Shown piece by piece: positions 25,606-33,785 of a stretch of 64,000 nucleotides of DNA. Source of the DNA: Streptomyces sp. CB02959 (lineage in GTDB: Bacteria > Actinomycetota > Actinomycetes > Streptomycetales > Streptomycetaceae); assembly GCF_002803155.1 (NCBI RefSeq), contig NZ_NNBP01000034.1:1-64000 (forward strand), read 5' to 3'. The first letter of the stretch is position 1, and every line of letters starts with the position of its first letter. The notes beneath the pieces are model-generated. The model did not search any database, was not told where the DNA came from, and saw nothing but the letters and a program-made list of their open reading frames with translations. The position numbers and the translations under genes are program-made.

Positions 25606-25686
25606 GCTCCGGCCCAGTGCCGGAGCAGTTACTAGAGACCAGAGAACAGTGACTCCTCACCCGTCGAGGAGTGCTGTTCTTTTTTT
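25606..25686 (+). terminator. Leader hairpin and Rho-independent terminator, possible GlpP target
   Basis: GCTCCGGC at 25606-25613 pairs with GCCGGAGC at 25619-25626. It is followed by a second hairpin, 25643-25658 with 25666-25680 (AGAACAG and ACTCCTC arms, one small internal mismatch), and then a run of seven T residues. The terminator sits 50 bases before the transporter start and 130 bases after glpP. It could be an attenuator relieved by GlpP with glycerol 3-phosphate. GlpP control is inference from position. Confidence 0.75.
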
Positions 25687-25735
25687 GTTTCCAGATTTCT
25701 CGGATTCTGGGCTTCCACAAAGAGGTGGTTGTACG

Positions 25736-27046
25736 TTGTCCACGTCACGTAGATGGGTCAGCTTTCTGATCCTTTCCATGTCCTGCGGGATCGTCTTCCA
25801 GGTCGCGTACATCCGTTTCGTTTTTCTCGGCCCCACCGCCGAGGCGCTGCGCCTGTCGGCGCAGGACTACGGCAACATCATCTCGGTGTTCGGTGCCGTT
25901 GCGGTGGTCATGTACTTCCTTGGCGGTTGGTTCGCTGACCGGTTCGAGCCGCGGGCGTTGATCGTGGCGGCGCTGGCCGGGACCGGTGTGGCCGATCTGT
26001 ATCTGGCACAGGTGCCTGGGTACTGGGGTGCGATGGCTGCCCATGTGGTGATGGCTGTGATGGGCATGGGTCTTTACTGGCCGGCGTTGGTCAAGGCGAT
26101 CGGCATGCTCGGGGACTCTTCCGAGCAAGGGCGTCTCTTTGGGTTCCTGGAAGGCACACGTGGAGTCACCTCCACGGTGGTGGGGTTTGTCGGAACCGGT
26201 ATCGTCGCGGCGGCCGTTGCGCAGTCTGTCGGAGTCATCTGGTTGATCCGACTCTATGGGGTGCTGTGCTTCGCATTCGCCGCCATGGTGTGGTTGTGGG
26301 TGAAGAGTGATGCCGAGAGGTTGGCAAACCTTGGTTCGTCGTCGGTGACGTTGCGGCAGTTGTGGCTGGCCGTGCGGAACAAGTACACGTGGCTGATTGG
26401 CATCACGGCCATGCTCATGTACTGCTTCTACACGACGCTTGGCTATTTCTCGCCACTTCTTGAGTACCGCTTTGGGATGGCTGCTGGGCTCATCGGCGTC
26501 ATCGGGGTGATCCGCACCTACGTCTTCCAGTTCGTCGCCGGCCCTGCGGGCGGCGTCGTGGTCGACAAGGTCACCAAGTCGTCGCCGCGTCTTCTGCGGT
26601 GGATGTTTGCCGGGAGTGCCGTCGTCGCGGTGATCTTCCTGGTGCTGCCGCAGGAGCCTGCGTATATGTGGGTGGCCCTGGCGTTGATGTTCCTGCTGTG
26701 TCTGTTCGTCTTCACCAGCCGGGGCGTGTACTTCGCGACCGTTGGCGAGGTGGAGATCCCTGAGAACGAGCGCGGCGGTGTCATCGGGTTGTCTTCGGGC
26801 ATTGCCTTCCTGCCAGATGCGTTCTTGCCGTCGCTGTGTGCCTGGTGGATCGGGGACCCCTCGGCGTCCCCGGCGGTGCCTGAGCACGGTGGCGGTTACA
26901 CGGCGATGTTCGTCTTCCTGCTGGCGATGGCGCTGCTGGGCCTCCTCGTCACGACCCTCACGACCCGCACCCGTGCCCGGGAGTTGGCCTCCCGCGCCGT
27001 GCCCTCCCCCGATGCGGCGCTGCCCGTGGCCACCGTGACGGGCTGA
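25736..27046 (+). CDS. MFS transporter of the GlpP-linked operon
   Basis: The 436-residue product has 12 predicted membrane segments. It shows the MFS loop 2-3 signature in degenerate form (GGWFADRFEPRALIV) and GLYWPALVKAIGMLGDSSEQ, typical of the anion:cation or oligosaccharide symporter branches. TTG at 25736 is the preferred start: AGAGGTGG lies upstream, the first helix begins at once, and the ATG at 25649 would lie inside the terminator hairpin. It probably imports the substrate processed by the SDR, FAD oxidase and kinase encoded next. The substrate is unknown. Confidence 0.8.
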   Translation: MSTSRRWVSFLILSMSCGIVFQVAYIRFVFLGPTAEALRLSAQDYGNIISVFGAVAVVMYFLGGWFADRFEPRALIVAALAGTGVADLYLAQVPGYWGAMAAHVVMAVMGMGLYWPALVKAIGMLGDSSEQGRLFGFLEGTRGVTSTVVGFVGTGIVAAAVAQSVGVIWLIRLYGVLCFAFAAMVWLWVKSDAERLANLGSSSVTLRQLWLAVRNKYTWLIGITAMLMYCFYTTLGYFSPLLEYRFGMAAGLIGVIGVIRTYVFQFVAGPAGGVVVDKVTKSSPRLLRWMFAGSAVVAVIFLVLPQEPAYMWVALALMFLLCLFVFTSRGVYFATVGEVEIPENERGGVIGLSSGIAFLPDAFLPSLCAWWIGDPSASPAVPEHGGGYTAMFVFLLAMALLGLLVTTLTTRTRARELASRAVPSPDAALPVATVTG

Positions 27047-27096
27047 CTCCCGGCCCGTTCCTCCCCTAAACCGTCCCTTTGAAGGCAGGTTTTGTT

Positions 27097-27873
27097 ATGG
27101 ACATCACCGCATTCCACCGCGGCTTCTTCTCCCTCGATGGCAAGAACGCCATTGTCACGGGCGGCAACACAGGGTTGGGGCAGGCGTTCTCGCTCGCCCT
27201 TGCGAAGGCCGGCGCGAACATCTTCATCCCGTCGGTCGCCGAGGACGACGGCACGACGCGCAGGCTGATCGAGGGCGAGGGACGCCGTATGGAGTTCCTG
27301 GAAGCGGACCTGACGGCGCCGGGCGTGCCGCGGCAGATCGTCCAGGGCTGTGTGGAGGCGTTCGGCTCCGTGGATGTCCTGGTGAACTCGGCGGGCATCT
27401 GCAACCTCGCCTCCGTTGAGGAGTTCGGCCGTGCGGAGTGGGACCCGATGGTCGCGATCAATCTGACGGCGGCCTTCGAACTCAGCCATGAGGCGGCGAA
27501 GTTCATGATTCCGCAACGTTCAGGGAAGATCATCAACATCGCGTCGTTGTTCTCGTTCCTGGGCGGCCAGTACTCCCCCGCCTACGCGGCCACCAAGCAT
27601 GGCATCGCGGGCTTGACCAAGGCGTACTGTGACGAGCTCGCCCCGTACAACATCCAGGTCAATGCGATCGCGCCCGGCTACTTCGCCACGAAGATCACCG
27701 AGGCGACGCGGGCGAACCCGGTGACCAACCAGCGGGTCTTGGACCACATTCCGGCCGGGCGCTGGGGGGATGTGGCCGACCTGATGGGGACGACCGTCTT
27801 CCTTGCCTCTCGCGCGTCGGACTATGTCAACGGCCATGTGCTGCCGGTGGACGGAGGCTATCTGGTCCGCTGA
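27097..27873 (+). CDS. SDR-family dehydrogenase (KduD-like)
   Basis: The 258-residue product is a classical short-chain dehydrogenase. The cofactor motif is AIVTGGNTGLGQAFSLAL, the NNAG-type motif is VLVNSAGICN, the catalytic serine lies in INIASLFSFLGG, and the YxxxK pair lies in YAATKHGIAGLTKAYCDEL. IQVNAIAPGYFAT and a C-terminal VLPVDGGYLVR follow. The plan is close to 2-dehydro-3-deoxy-D-gluconate and related sugar-acid dehydrogenases (KduD/IdnO). It would oxidise or reduce a sugar, polyol or sugar acid with NAD(H). ATG at 27097 follows AAGGCAGG. It is 50 bases after the transporter gene and 62 before the FAD oxidase gene, so it is part of one operon. Confidence 0.82.
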   Translation: MDITAFHRGFFSLDGKNAIVTGGNTGLGQAFSLALAKAGANIFIPSVAEDDGTTRRLIEGEGRRMEFLEADLTAPGVPRQIVQGCVEAFGSVDVLVNSAGICNLASVEEFGRAEWDPMVAINLTAAFELSHEAAKFMIPQRSGKIINIASLFSFLGGQYSPAYAATKHGIAGLTKAYCDELAPYNIQVNAIAPGYFATKITEATRANPVTNQRVLDHIPAGRWGDVADLMGTTVFLASRASDYVNGHVLPVDGGYLVR

Positions 27874-27935
27874 CCTACCGTCTCCTCCGCACTCCCACCG
27901 CACCTGATACCGAAACACCACGAGGTGGAATCACC

Positions 27936-29399
27936 ATGGCCCAGTCGTCCTCGAAGCTCACCCGCGAAGATATCATCGCCCCTCTGAAGGACCTCATCTC
28001 TGCCGAGCAGATCGTCACGGACGAAGAGCAGCTCAAGCAGGCGAGCGTCGACCGCTTCAAGAAGTACCAGTCCGTGCACGGCATCTACGACGGTCCGATC
28101 CCCGCGGTGATCGTCAATGCCCGCTGCACTCAGGACGTCTCGCGCGTTTTGGCCTTCGCCAACGCCCACGGCATCAATGTGGTCGCCCGCACCGGTCGCA
28201 CCGGTACCGAGGGCGGGTTGGAGACCGCGGTCGAGGACACGATCGTGCTCGATGGCTCGGGCCTGGATGAGATCGTTGCGATCGATGCCGAGAACATGCA
28301 GGTGACCGTCCAGTGCGGTGTGCCGCTGCAGTTCCTGGAGGACCGCCTGCGCGAGCAGGGTCTGACCACCGGGCACTCCCCGCAGTCCAAGCCGCTGGCC
28401 CAGTACGGTGGTCTGGTCTCCACCCGTTCGATCGGCCAGTTCTCCACGCTCTATGGCGCGATCGAGGACATGGTGGTTGGTCTGGAGGCGGTCTTCCCTG
28501 ATGGGACCGTCACGCGGATCAAGAACGTTCCGCGTCGCGCGGCGGGCCCGGACATCCGGCACATCGTCATCGGCAACGAGGGCGCCTTGTGCTACATCAC
28601 CGAAGTCACCGTGAAGGTTTTCAAGTACCAGCCGGAGAACAACGAGTTCCATGGCTTCCTCGTGGAGGACATGGCGACCGGCATAGCGATGATTCGTGAG
28701 GTCATCACCAACGGCTACCACCCCTCCGTGGTGCGGGTCTACTCCCCCGAGGACGCCCGCCAGCACTTCGCGCACTTCTACCAGGGCAAGGTCGTCGTCG
28801 TGTTTGTCGCCGAGGGCCCCAAGGGGCTGGTGCGCGCGACAAGCCAGGAGATCGAGCGGGTCGCGGCGCAGCACCCGCACACGAAGGTTGATCCGCAGCT
28901 GATCGAGACGTGGTTTGCGAACCTCAACTGGGGTGTTGAGAAGATCGAGGCTGAGAAGCAGCACATGCTCGACGAGGCCGAGCTCGGCTACACCACCGAG
29001 GTGTCGGTCGACTGGTCGCGCACTGTCGAGCTTTACGACAACGTCATACGTCGCATCCGAACGCAGTTCCCGGCGGCGGAAGACTTGGTAATGCTGGGTG
29101 CCCACTCCTCGCACAGCTACCAGACCGGCACGAACTTGTACTTCGTCTACGACTACAAGATCAATTGTGAGCCGCGGGAAGAGATCCACACCTACCACAT
29201 CCCGCTGAACGCGATCATCGTCGAAGAGGCCCTGAAGGTCGGTGGCTCGATGGTGCACCACCACGGCATCGGCAAGTACCGGGCACCGTGGACGCGGCAG
29301 GAACACGGCAGCGCCTACTACATGCTGGCCAAGCTCAAGGAGGCGTTCGACCCGAACGGAATCATGAACAAGGGCACGATCTTCCCGATCGAGGGCTGA
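27936..29399 (+). CDS. FAD-binding oxidase, alkyl-DHAP-synthase/glycolate-oxidase-like
   Basis: The 487-residue product belongs to the VAO/PCMH flavoprotein family. The N-terminal FAD-binding half has VVARTGRTGTEGG, QVTVQCGVPLQFLEDRLREQ, GHSPQSKPLAQYGGLVSTRS and YGAIEDMVVGLEAVFPDG. The C-terminal cap domain ends with MVHHHGIGKYRAPW and FDPNGIMNKG. The triple-His segment and the GGLVSTR-G-YG-IED pattern resemble alkyldihydroxyacetone-phosphate synthase more than plain D-lactate dehydrogenase. It would therefore act on a hydroxy acid, polyol phosphate or glycerol-type ether compound (inference). GAGGTGG precedes the ATG. It lies in the middle of the GlpP-linked operon, before the kinase gene. 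Confidence 0.8.
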   Translation: MAQSSSKLTREDIIAPLKDLISAEQIVTDEEQLKQASVDRFKKYQSVHGIYDGPIPAVIVNARCTQDVSRVLAFANAHGINVVARTGRTGTEGGLETAVEDTIVLDGSGLDEIVAIDAENMQVTVQCGVPLQFLEDRLREQGLTTGHSPQSKPLAQYGGLVSTRSIGQFSTLYGAIEDMVVGLEAVFPDGTVTRIKNVPRRAAGPDIRHIVIGNEGALCYITEVTVKVFKYQPENNEFHGFLVEDMATGIAMIREVITNGYHPSVVRVYSPEDARQHFAHFYQGKVVVVFVAEGPKGLVRATSQEIERVAAQHPHTKVDPQLIETWFANLNWGVEKIEAEKQHMLDEAELGYTTEVSVDWSRTVELYDNVIRRIRTQFPAAEDLVMLGAHSSHSYQTGTNLYFVYDYKINCEPREEIHTYHIPLNAIIVEEALKVGGSMVHHHGIGKYRAPWTRQEHGSAYYMLAKLKEAFDPNGIMNKGTIFPIEG

Positions 29400-29518
29400 T
29401 CCGCTCAAAGGGCCGAAGACGTCCGCCGGCTGCCCCGTTGCGTCTCCCACGCGGCGGGGCGGCCTCCTCCACCTCCCCTTGCCGGACAGTGCAGTCCGGC
29501 CCGTACCCCGGAGTGGGC

Positions 29519-30952
29519 ATGACCAGCACCCGTCCCCGCTACTTCATCGGCATCGACAACGGCTCCCAGTCATCGAAGGTGACCGTCTTCGATGACCACG
29601 GCCGGGCCGTGAGCGAGGGCCGCGCCTCTTTGCGCCCGTATCACACCCCGCGCCCCGGCGTCGTCGAGCATCCCGACGACGACCTGTGGACGACCATCGG
29701 CCAGGCGAGCCAGGCAGCACTTGCGGCCTTCCCCGGAGACCCGGCCGACATCGTGGGGGTTGGTCTGTGCACGATCCGTTTTTGCCGCGCGGTGCTGAAG
29801 GCGGACGGCACGCTGGCACAGCCTGTCATGAGCTGGATGGATGCGCGCGTCTCACAGCCGCACGCGGCACCGGACGCGGCGTACGTGACCACCTCGTCCG
29901 GCTACATCACCCACCGCATGACGGGCGCCTTCCGCGACACCGCCGCCAACTATGCCGGGATGTGGCCCGTTGATCCCACGACCTGGCAATGGTCCGCGGA
30001 TGCCGAGGAGTTGGCCGCCTTCGGCGTCACGCGCTCCATGCTGTTCGACCTCGTCATGCCTGGCGAGATCCTCGGCGAGGTCACCGAACAGGCGGCCGCG
30101 CAGACAGGCATCCCTGCCGGCGTCCCCGTCGTGGCGACCGCCAACGACAAGGCTGTTGAGGCACTGGGGTGCGGGCTGCGCGCCCCCGAGACACTGCTGG
30201 TGTCACTGGGCACCTACGTCGCCGGGATGGCGACCGGGCCACGCTACGTGACCGGCGCTCGCGACTTTTGGACCAACTATGCGAGCGAGCCCGGCCGTTA
30301 CCTGTATGAGTCGACGGGCGTGCGGCGCGGCATGTGGACCGTCAGCTGGTACCGCGACCTGCTCGGCGAGGAGGCCGCGGTCCACGCCCGAGCGGCAGGG
30401 CTCTCGACCGAGGACTACCTCAATGCACAGGCTGAGAAGGTCCCGCCGGGCTGCGAGGGCCTGATGACGGTCCTCGACTGGCTCGCCCCGACCGAGGCCC
30501 CGTTCCGCAAGGGCACTCTGCTCGGCTTCGACGGCAGGCAAGGGCGCTTCCACATCTACCGCTCGATCCTCGAAGCCCTCGCCCTGACGGTCCACGACAC
30601 TTCCACGCGCATGGCCGCCGAACTCGGCACGCCGTTCCAGGAGGTAATCGTCTCGGGCGGTGGCTCACACTCGGATGTGATGATGCAGATCCACGCCGAC
30701 GTCTACGGCGTCCCGGCCCGCCGCGCCGAAGCCTCCAGCGCGGCCGGCCTGGGCGCGGCGATCTGCGCGGCGATCGGCCTGGGCATCTATGCCGACACCG
30801 ACGAGGCCGTCGCACACATGGTCCGCCCGGGCCCGGTATTCATGCCGAACGCAGCACACCACGCCATCTACCAGCGGCTCGGAGAGGTGTACCGGAGCGT
30901 GCGAGAACACACCGACAAGATCTACCAACAGAGTCACGAGATCTTCGGCTGA
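29519..30952 (+). CDS. FGGY-family carbohydrate kinase
   Basis: The 477-residue product is an FGGY kinase, the family of glycerol, xylulose, gluconate and ribulose kinases. Phosphate-1 motif FIGIDNGSQSSKVTVFD opens the protein. Mid-protein are SWMDARVSQPH, VVATANDKAVEALGCG and LLVSLGTYVAGM, and the adenosine-binding region is EVIVSGGGSHSDVMMQIHAD. It transfers phosphate from ATP to a sugar or polyol. ATG at 29519 has GGAG just upstream. As last gene of the GlpP-linked operon it could supply the phosphorylated intermediate that feeds back to GlpP, if the pathway yields glycerol 3-phosphate (inference). The substrate cannot be told from the sequence. Confidence 0.82.
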   Translation: MTSTRPRYFIGIDNGSQSSKVTVFDDHGRAVSEGRASLRPYHTPRPGVVEHPDDDLWTTIGQASQAALAAFPGDPADIVGVGLCTIRFCRAVLKADGTLAQPVMSWMDARVSQPHAAPDAAYVTTSSGYITHRMTGAFRDTAANYAGMWPVDPTTWQWSADAEELAAFGVTRSMLFDLVMPGEILGEVTEQAAAQTGIPAGVPVVATANDKAVEALGCGLRAPETLLVSLGTYVAGMATGPRYVTGARDFWTNYASEPGRYLYESTGVRRGMWTVSWYRDLLGEEAAVHARAAGLSTEDYLNAQAEKVPPGCEGLMTVLDWLAPTEAPFRKGTLLGFDGRQGRFHIYRSILEALALTVHDTSTRMAAELGTPFQEVIVSGGGSHSDVMMQIHADVYGVPARRAEASSAAGLGAAICAAIGLGIYADTDEAVAHMVRPGPVFMPNAAHHAIYQRLGEVYRSVREHTDKIYQQSHEIFG

Positions 30953-31342
30953 CTCCCCACAACACCCCGTAACTCCTCGTCGTGCTGTTGCCGAGGCAAT
31001 TCCGTTTGGATCAGCGGGCTGCTCGGTGGGCTCCACGATCCTGCGGGCTCACCAGCACGCGGACCTCGACCTGTCTCTGCTGGGGTGGGAGATCGTGAAC
31101 GCGATCCTCTACCAGGGGCGGACCGCTTGCCAGTGGACCTGCCTCCCACACGACCTGCCTCAGAAGAGTGCGGAACCAGGTCGTCGAGCACCGTGCCGGC
31201 CTGGGCATCGACGTCGAGATGTCGAACGCAGCCCCGGCTGCGGGAGGCCGAGACCAGCAACCCTGCCCCAAGCCTCACCCGGAAGCGGACATCACTCTAC
31301 GAACCACCCTCTCGATCTCCACCAACCCCGGGACAACCTCGT
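30953..31342. other. 390-base region with an IS5 transposase scrap
   Basis: No intact gene was seen. On the plus strand near 31075-31170 the reading LSLLGWEIVNAILYQGR then CQWTCLPHDLP matches the N-terminal block of IS5/IS4-group transposases (VNAILY-RTGCQWR-LPHDLP). A dead element therefore borders the GlpP operon on this side too. Confidence 0.45.
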
Positions 31343-32788
31343 TTAGCAGTGGGTGTCGTCGCAGTGGGTGTCGTCGGCGGGCGGAGTTCCGGTGAGAAGG
31401 TACTTCTCGACCTTGCCGGACATCTTGCCCGACCAGGCGACGATGTGTCCGCCGCCGTCGTAGGTGAGCAGAACGGCTCCGCCCTGGCGGGCGGCGGCCT
31501 GACTCCACGCATAGGGAGTTTGTGCGTCGTGGAGCGACTCGACCATGAGGGCTCTGGGGCTGGTGTTCCACTTCGGCAGGTCTTGCTGGGGGTAGGTGGC
31601 CTGGCGCGGCCAGCCCATGCAGCCAAGTACGCCAGAGGGGACAAGAGCGTGTTCGGAGATCTTCAGGTTCGGGGACTCGCGGGCGATGTCTGACAGCATG
31701 GTCTTCCATGCCCTGTAGTTCTTGACTGGCAGGTTCCAGTCGCTGCAGAAGATCGCCTGATTTGGGCCGTCCATGGTCAGGTCGGCCGAGGGCAGGGTTG
31801 TGCTGCTGCTGCGTTTGCCGATTTCGTCGGCGAGTTCGCGCCAACTGTCTTTGTTGACTGCTCCGTTGGACGCGCCGATTGTGGCTTCGTTCACCAGGTC
31901 GTAGACGTGGCCGGGGCCGGCCTTGTCCGCTTGTTCAGCCTTCGCGTACACCTCGGAGAACGTTTTCTTTGCTCCCTGGGCGTGGAGGGAACAGTCGGTG
32001 TTCGTGTCGCACCAGTCGAAGAAGTAGTTCAGGTTCTTCTCTGCCGCCAGAGTCTCGGTGCCCATGAAGGTGCGTGCGTCCTTGATGCTGTGGTCCATGT
32101 TGCCGTCCAGCACCATGCGCCCGGTCCGCCGGGGAAAGAGGGAAGCGTAGGTCTGTCCGCGCAGAGTGCCGTAGGACGCCCCGTAGTAGTTCAGCTTCTC
32201 CTCACCCAAAGCGCCACGCAACGCTTCCATGTCGCGTGCGTCACTGACGGCGTCCAAGTGGTCGATCAGTGAGGCAGGGGTGGTGCGGCAGCTTTCGCCG
32301 TACCGCTTGTTGGTCTCCAGGAGCGTGTTGAACTCCGCCTCGTTCCGGGGCAACGGGGCCGCTTTGGGAGCGGGAGCGCACTGGGCCTTGGTGTCTCCGG
32401 TCCCCCGGGAGTCGTAGCCGATGGCGTCGAAGGAGTTCCTGATGGAATCGGGGAGGTAGCCGTCGGTGACGACCACGGTGCCGCGTTGTCCGGGGCCTCC
32501 TGGTCCGGTCATCAACGTCCCCAGGCGCTGCGCTGGGTCGGCCGCCTTCTGCCGCTTGACGTCCAGCCTCACCTGCTGGCCGTCGGGCCGGGCCCAGTCG
32601 ACGGGCACCGTCAGCTCGGCGCACTCCACCCCGGGCTTGCCCGGATCATCCTTGCAAGGGTGCCACGCCGACAGCCTCCCCGCGCCCACCTGCTCGCCCT
32701 GTGCCCAGGCATGGGAGGGTGTCAGTAACGCCAGCATCCCCAGCCCCACGAGCGTGATACGCCCCCATGACGGTTTGCGTATTCCCAC
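31343..32788 (-). CDS. Secreted S33-family peptidase (tripeptidyl aminopeptidase-like)
   Basis: The 481-residue product has a Sec signal peptide (ITLVGLGMLALLTPSHAWA) and an alpha/beta-hydrolase fold of the Streptomyces Tap/SlpD/SlpE type. The oxyanion loop is TLMTGPGGPGQRG, the nucleophile is in YYGASYGTLRGQTYA, the acid is in MVESLHDAQTP and the catalytic His is in DGGGHIVAW. Relatives release N-terminal tripeptides from secreted proteins or process peptides. GTG at 32788 follows GGAGAGG. The C-terminus reads DDTHCDDTHC because of a 15-bp tandem duplication at 31346-31375. It is monocistronic; a hairpin upstream separates it from the ABC operon. Confidence 0.82.
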   Translation of the reverse strand: MGIRKPSWGRITLVGLGMLALLTPSHAWAQGEQVGAGRLSAWHPCKDDPGKPGVECAELTVPVDWARPDGQQVRLDVKRQKAADPAQRLGTLMTGPGGPGQRGTVVVTDGYLPDSIRNSFDAIGYDSRGTGDTKAQCAPAPKAAPLPRNEAEFNTLLETNKRYGESCRTTPASLIDHLDAVSDARDMEALRGALGEEKLNYYGASYGTLRGQTYASLFPRRTGRMVLDGNMDHSIKDARTFMGTETLAAEKNLNYFFDWCDTNTDCSLHAQGAKKTFSEVYAKAEQADKAGPGHVYDLVNEATIGASNGAVNKDSWRELADEIGKRSSSTTLPSADLTMDGPNQAIFCSDWNLPVKNYRAWKTMLSDIARESPNLKISEHALVPSGVLGCMGWPRQATYPQQDLPKWNTSPRALMVESLHDAQTPYAWSQAAARQGGAVLLTYDGGGHIVAWSGKMSGKVEKYLLTGTPPADDTHCDDTHC

Positions 32789-32946
32789 GAGTTGGTCCTC
32801 TCCTTCTTCCGGCACAGGGGCACTTGGTCCGCTGTTGCGATGATTGACGCGGCAACGTCAGCCCCCGGACCCCCGGGAACAGCCGAACGCGTCGGGCTTG
32901 TGGGCCTGTCCGGCTGTTGGACACCGGGTTGTCAAGGCGGCGGAGC

Positions 32947-32973
32947 ACCCCGGCGGTGGTGCACCGCCGGGGT
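32947..32973 (-). terminator. Hairpin terminator after the ABC exporter operon
   Basis: ACCCCGGCGGTG at 32947-32958 pairs with CACCGCCGGGGT ending at 32973, a 12-bp perfect stem. It lies 120 bases past the ATPase stop and before the peptidase gene on the same strand. Confidence 0.6.
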
Positions 32974-33092
32974 CAGTTGCGATTCAGGAGCATGCCCGGC
33001 ACCAACCGCTGTTCTGATTACGGGGCCGGACACCAACTGGGAGATCGGCTCCGTCGGTTGTGCGGCGACCATCGCCGGCTGGGCGGGCGTTT

Positions 33093-33785
33093 TCAGTCCC
33101 GTACCAGGCGCCCGCGGCACAGGGTCAGGACCTCGTCCGAGGCGCGGGCGAGGTCCTGGGAGTGGGTGACGACGATGACGCATTTGCCGTCCTCGTGGGC
33201 CAGGCGTTGGAAGACCTGGATGATGCCGGCCGCCGTGTCCTGGTCGAGGGCGCCCGTTGGTTCGTCGGCGAAGAGGACGTCGACGTCGCAGGCCAGGGCG
33301 CGGGCGATGGCGACCCGCTGCTGTTGGCCGCCGGAGAGTTGCAGCGTCCTGCGGTGCCGGTCGGCCTCCTCGATGCCCAGCAGGTCTAGGAGTTCGGCCG
33401 CCCTGCGCCAGCGGCCGCCGCGGCGTACGCCGGTGATCTCCATGGCGGAGGTGATGTTCTGCACCGCCGTCATGTACGTGATCAGGTTCAGGGACTGGAA
33501 GACGGTCGCCGCGTGCCGCTGGCGGTAGGCGCCCAGGCCCAGGGCGCCGATGTCCTGGCCGCGGAAGCGGACGTGCCCGGAGGTCGGCGTGTCCAGGCCG
33601 GACGCGAGGGAGAGGAGCGTGGTCTTGCCACTGCCGGACGGGCCGACGACCGAGTACATCCGGCCCGCGTCGAAGGCGTAGTCGACCTCCTTGAGGATGG
33701 TGCGCGGACGGCTCCGGTTGCCGACGGGGTAGGACTTCACGAGTCGGTCCAGCTGCAGGACCGGTGCGGTGGAGGTCATGGTCAT
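33093..33785 (-). CDS. ABC transporter ATP-binding protein (MacB/LolD type)
   Basis: The 230-residue ATPase has Walker A VVGPSGSGKTTLL, the Q-loop region VFQSLNLITYMTAVQN, signature LSGGQQQRVAIARALA, Walker B VDVLFADEPTGALD, and the H-loop in VIVVTHSQDLA. It is of the MacB/LolD/FtsE-like group that partners FtsX-type permeases, which often expel antibiotics or antimicrobial peptides or act in envelope stress. Its ATG overlaps the permease stop (ATGA), so the two are coupled. The OmpR two-component genes divergent from the permease probably control the pair. Confidence 0.9.
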   Translation of the reverse strand: MTMTSTAPVLQLDRLVKSYPVGNRSRPRTILKEVDYAFDAGRMYSVVGPSGSGKTTLLSLASGLDTPTSGHVRFRGQDIGALGLGAYRQRHAATVFQSLNLITYMTAVQNITSAMEITGVRRGGRWRRAAELLDLLGIEEADRHRRTLQLSGGQQQRVAIARALACDVDVLFADEPTGALDQDTAAGIIQVFQRLAHEDGKCVIVVTHSQDLARASDEVLTLCRGRLVRD

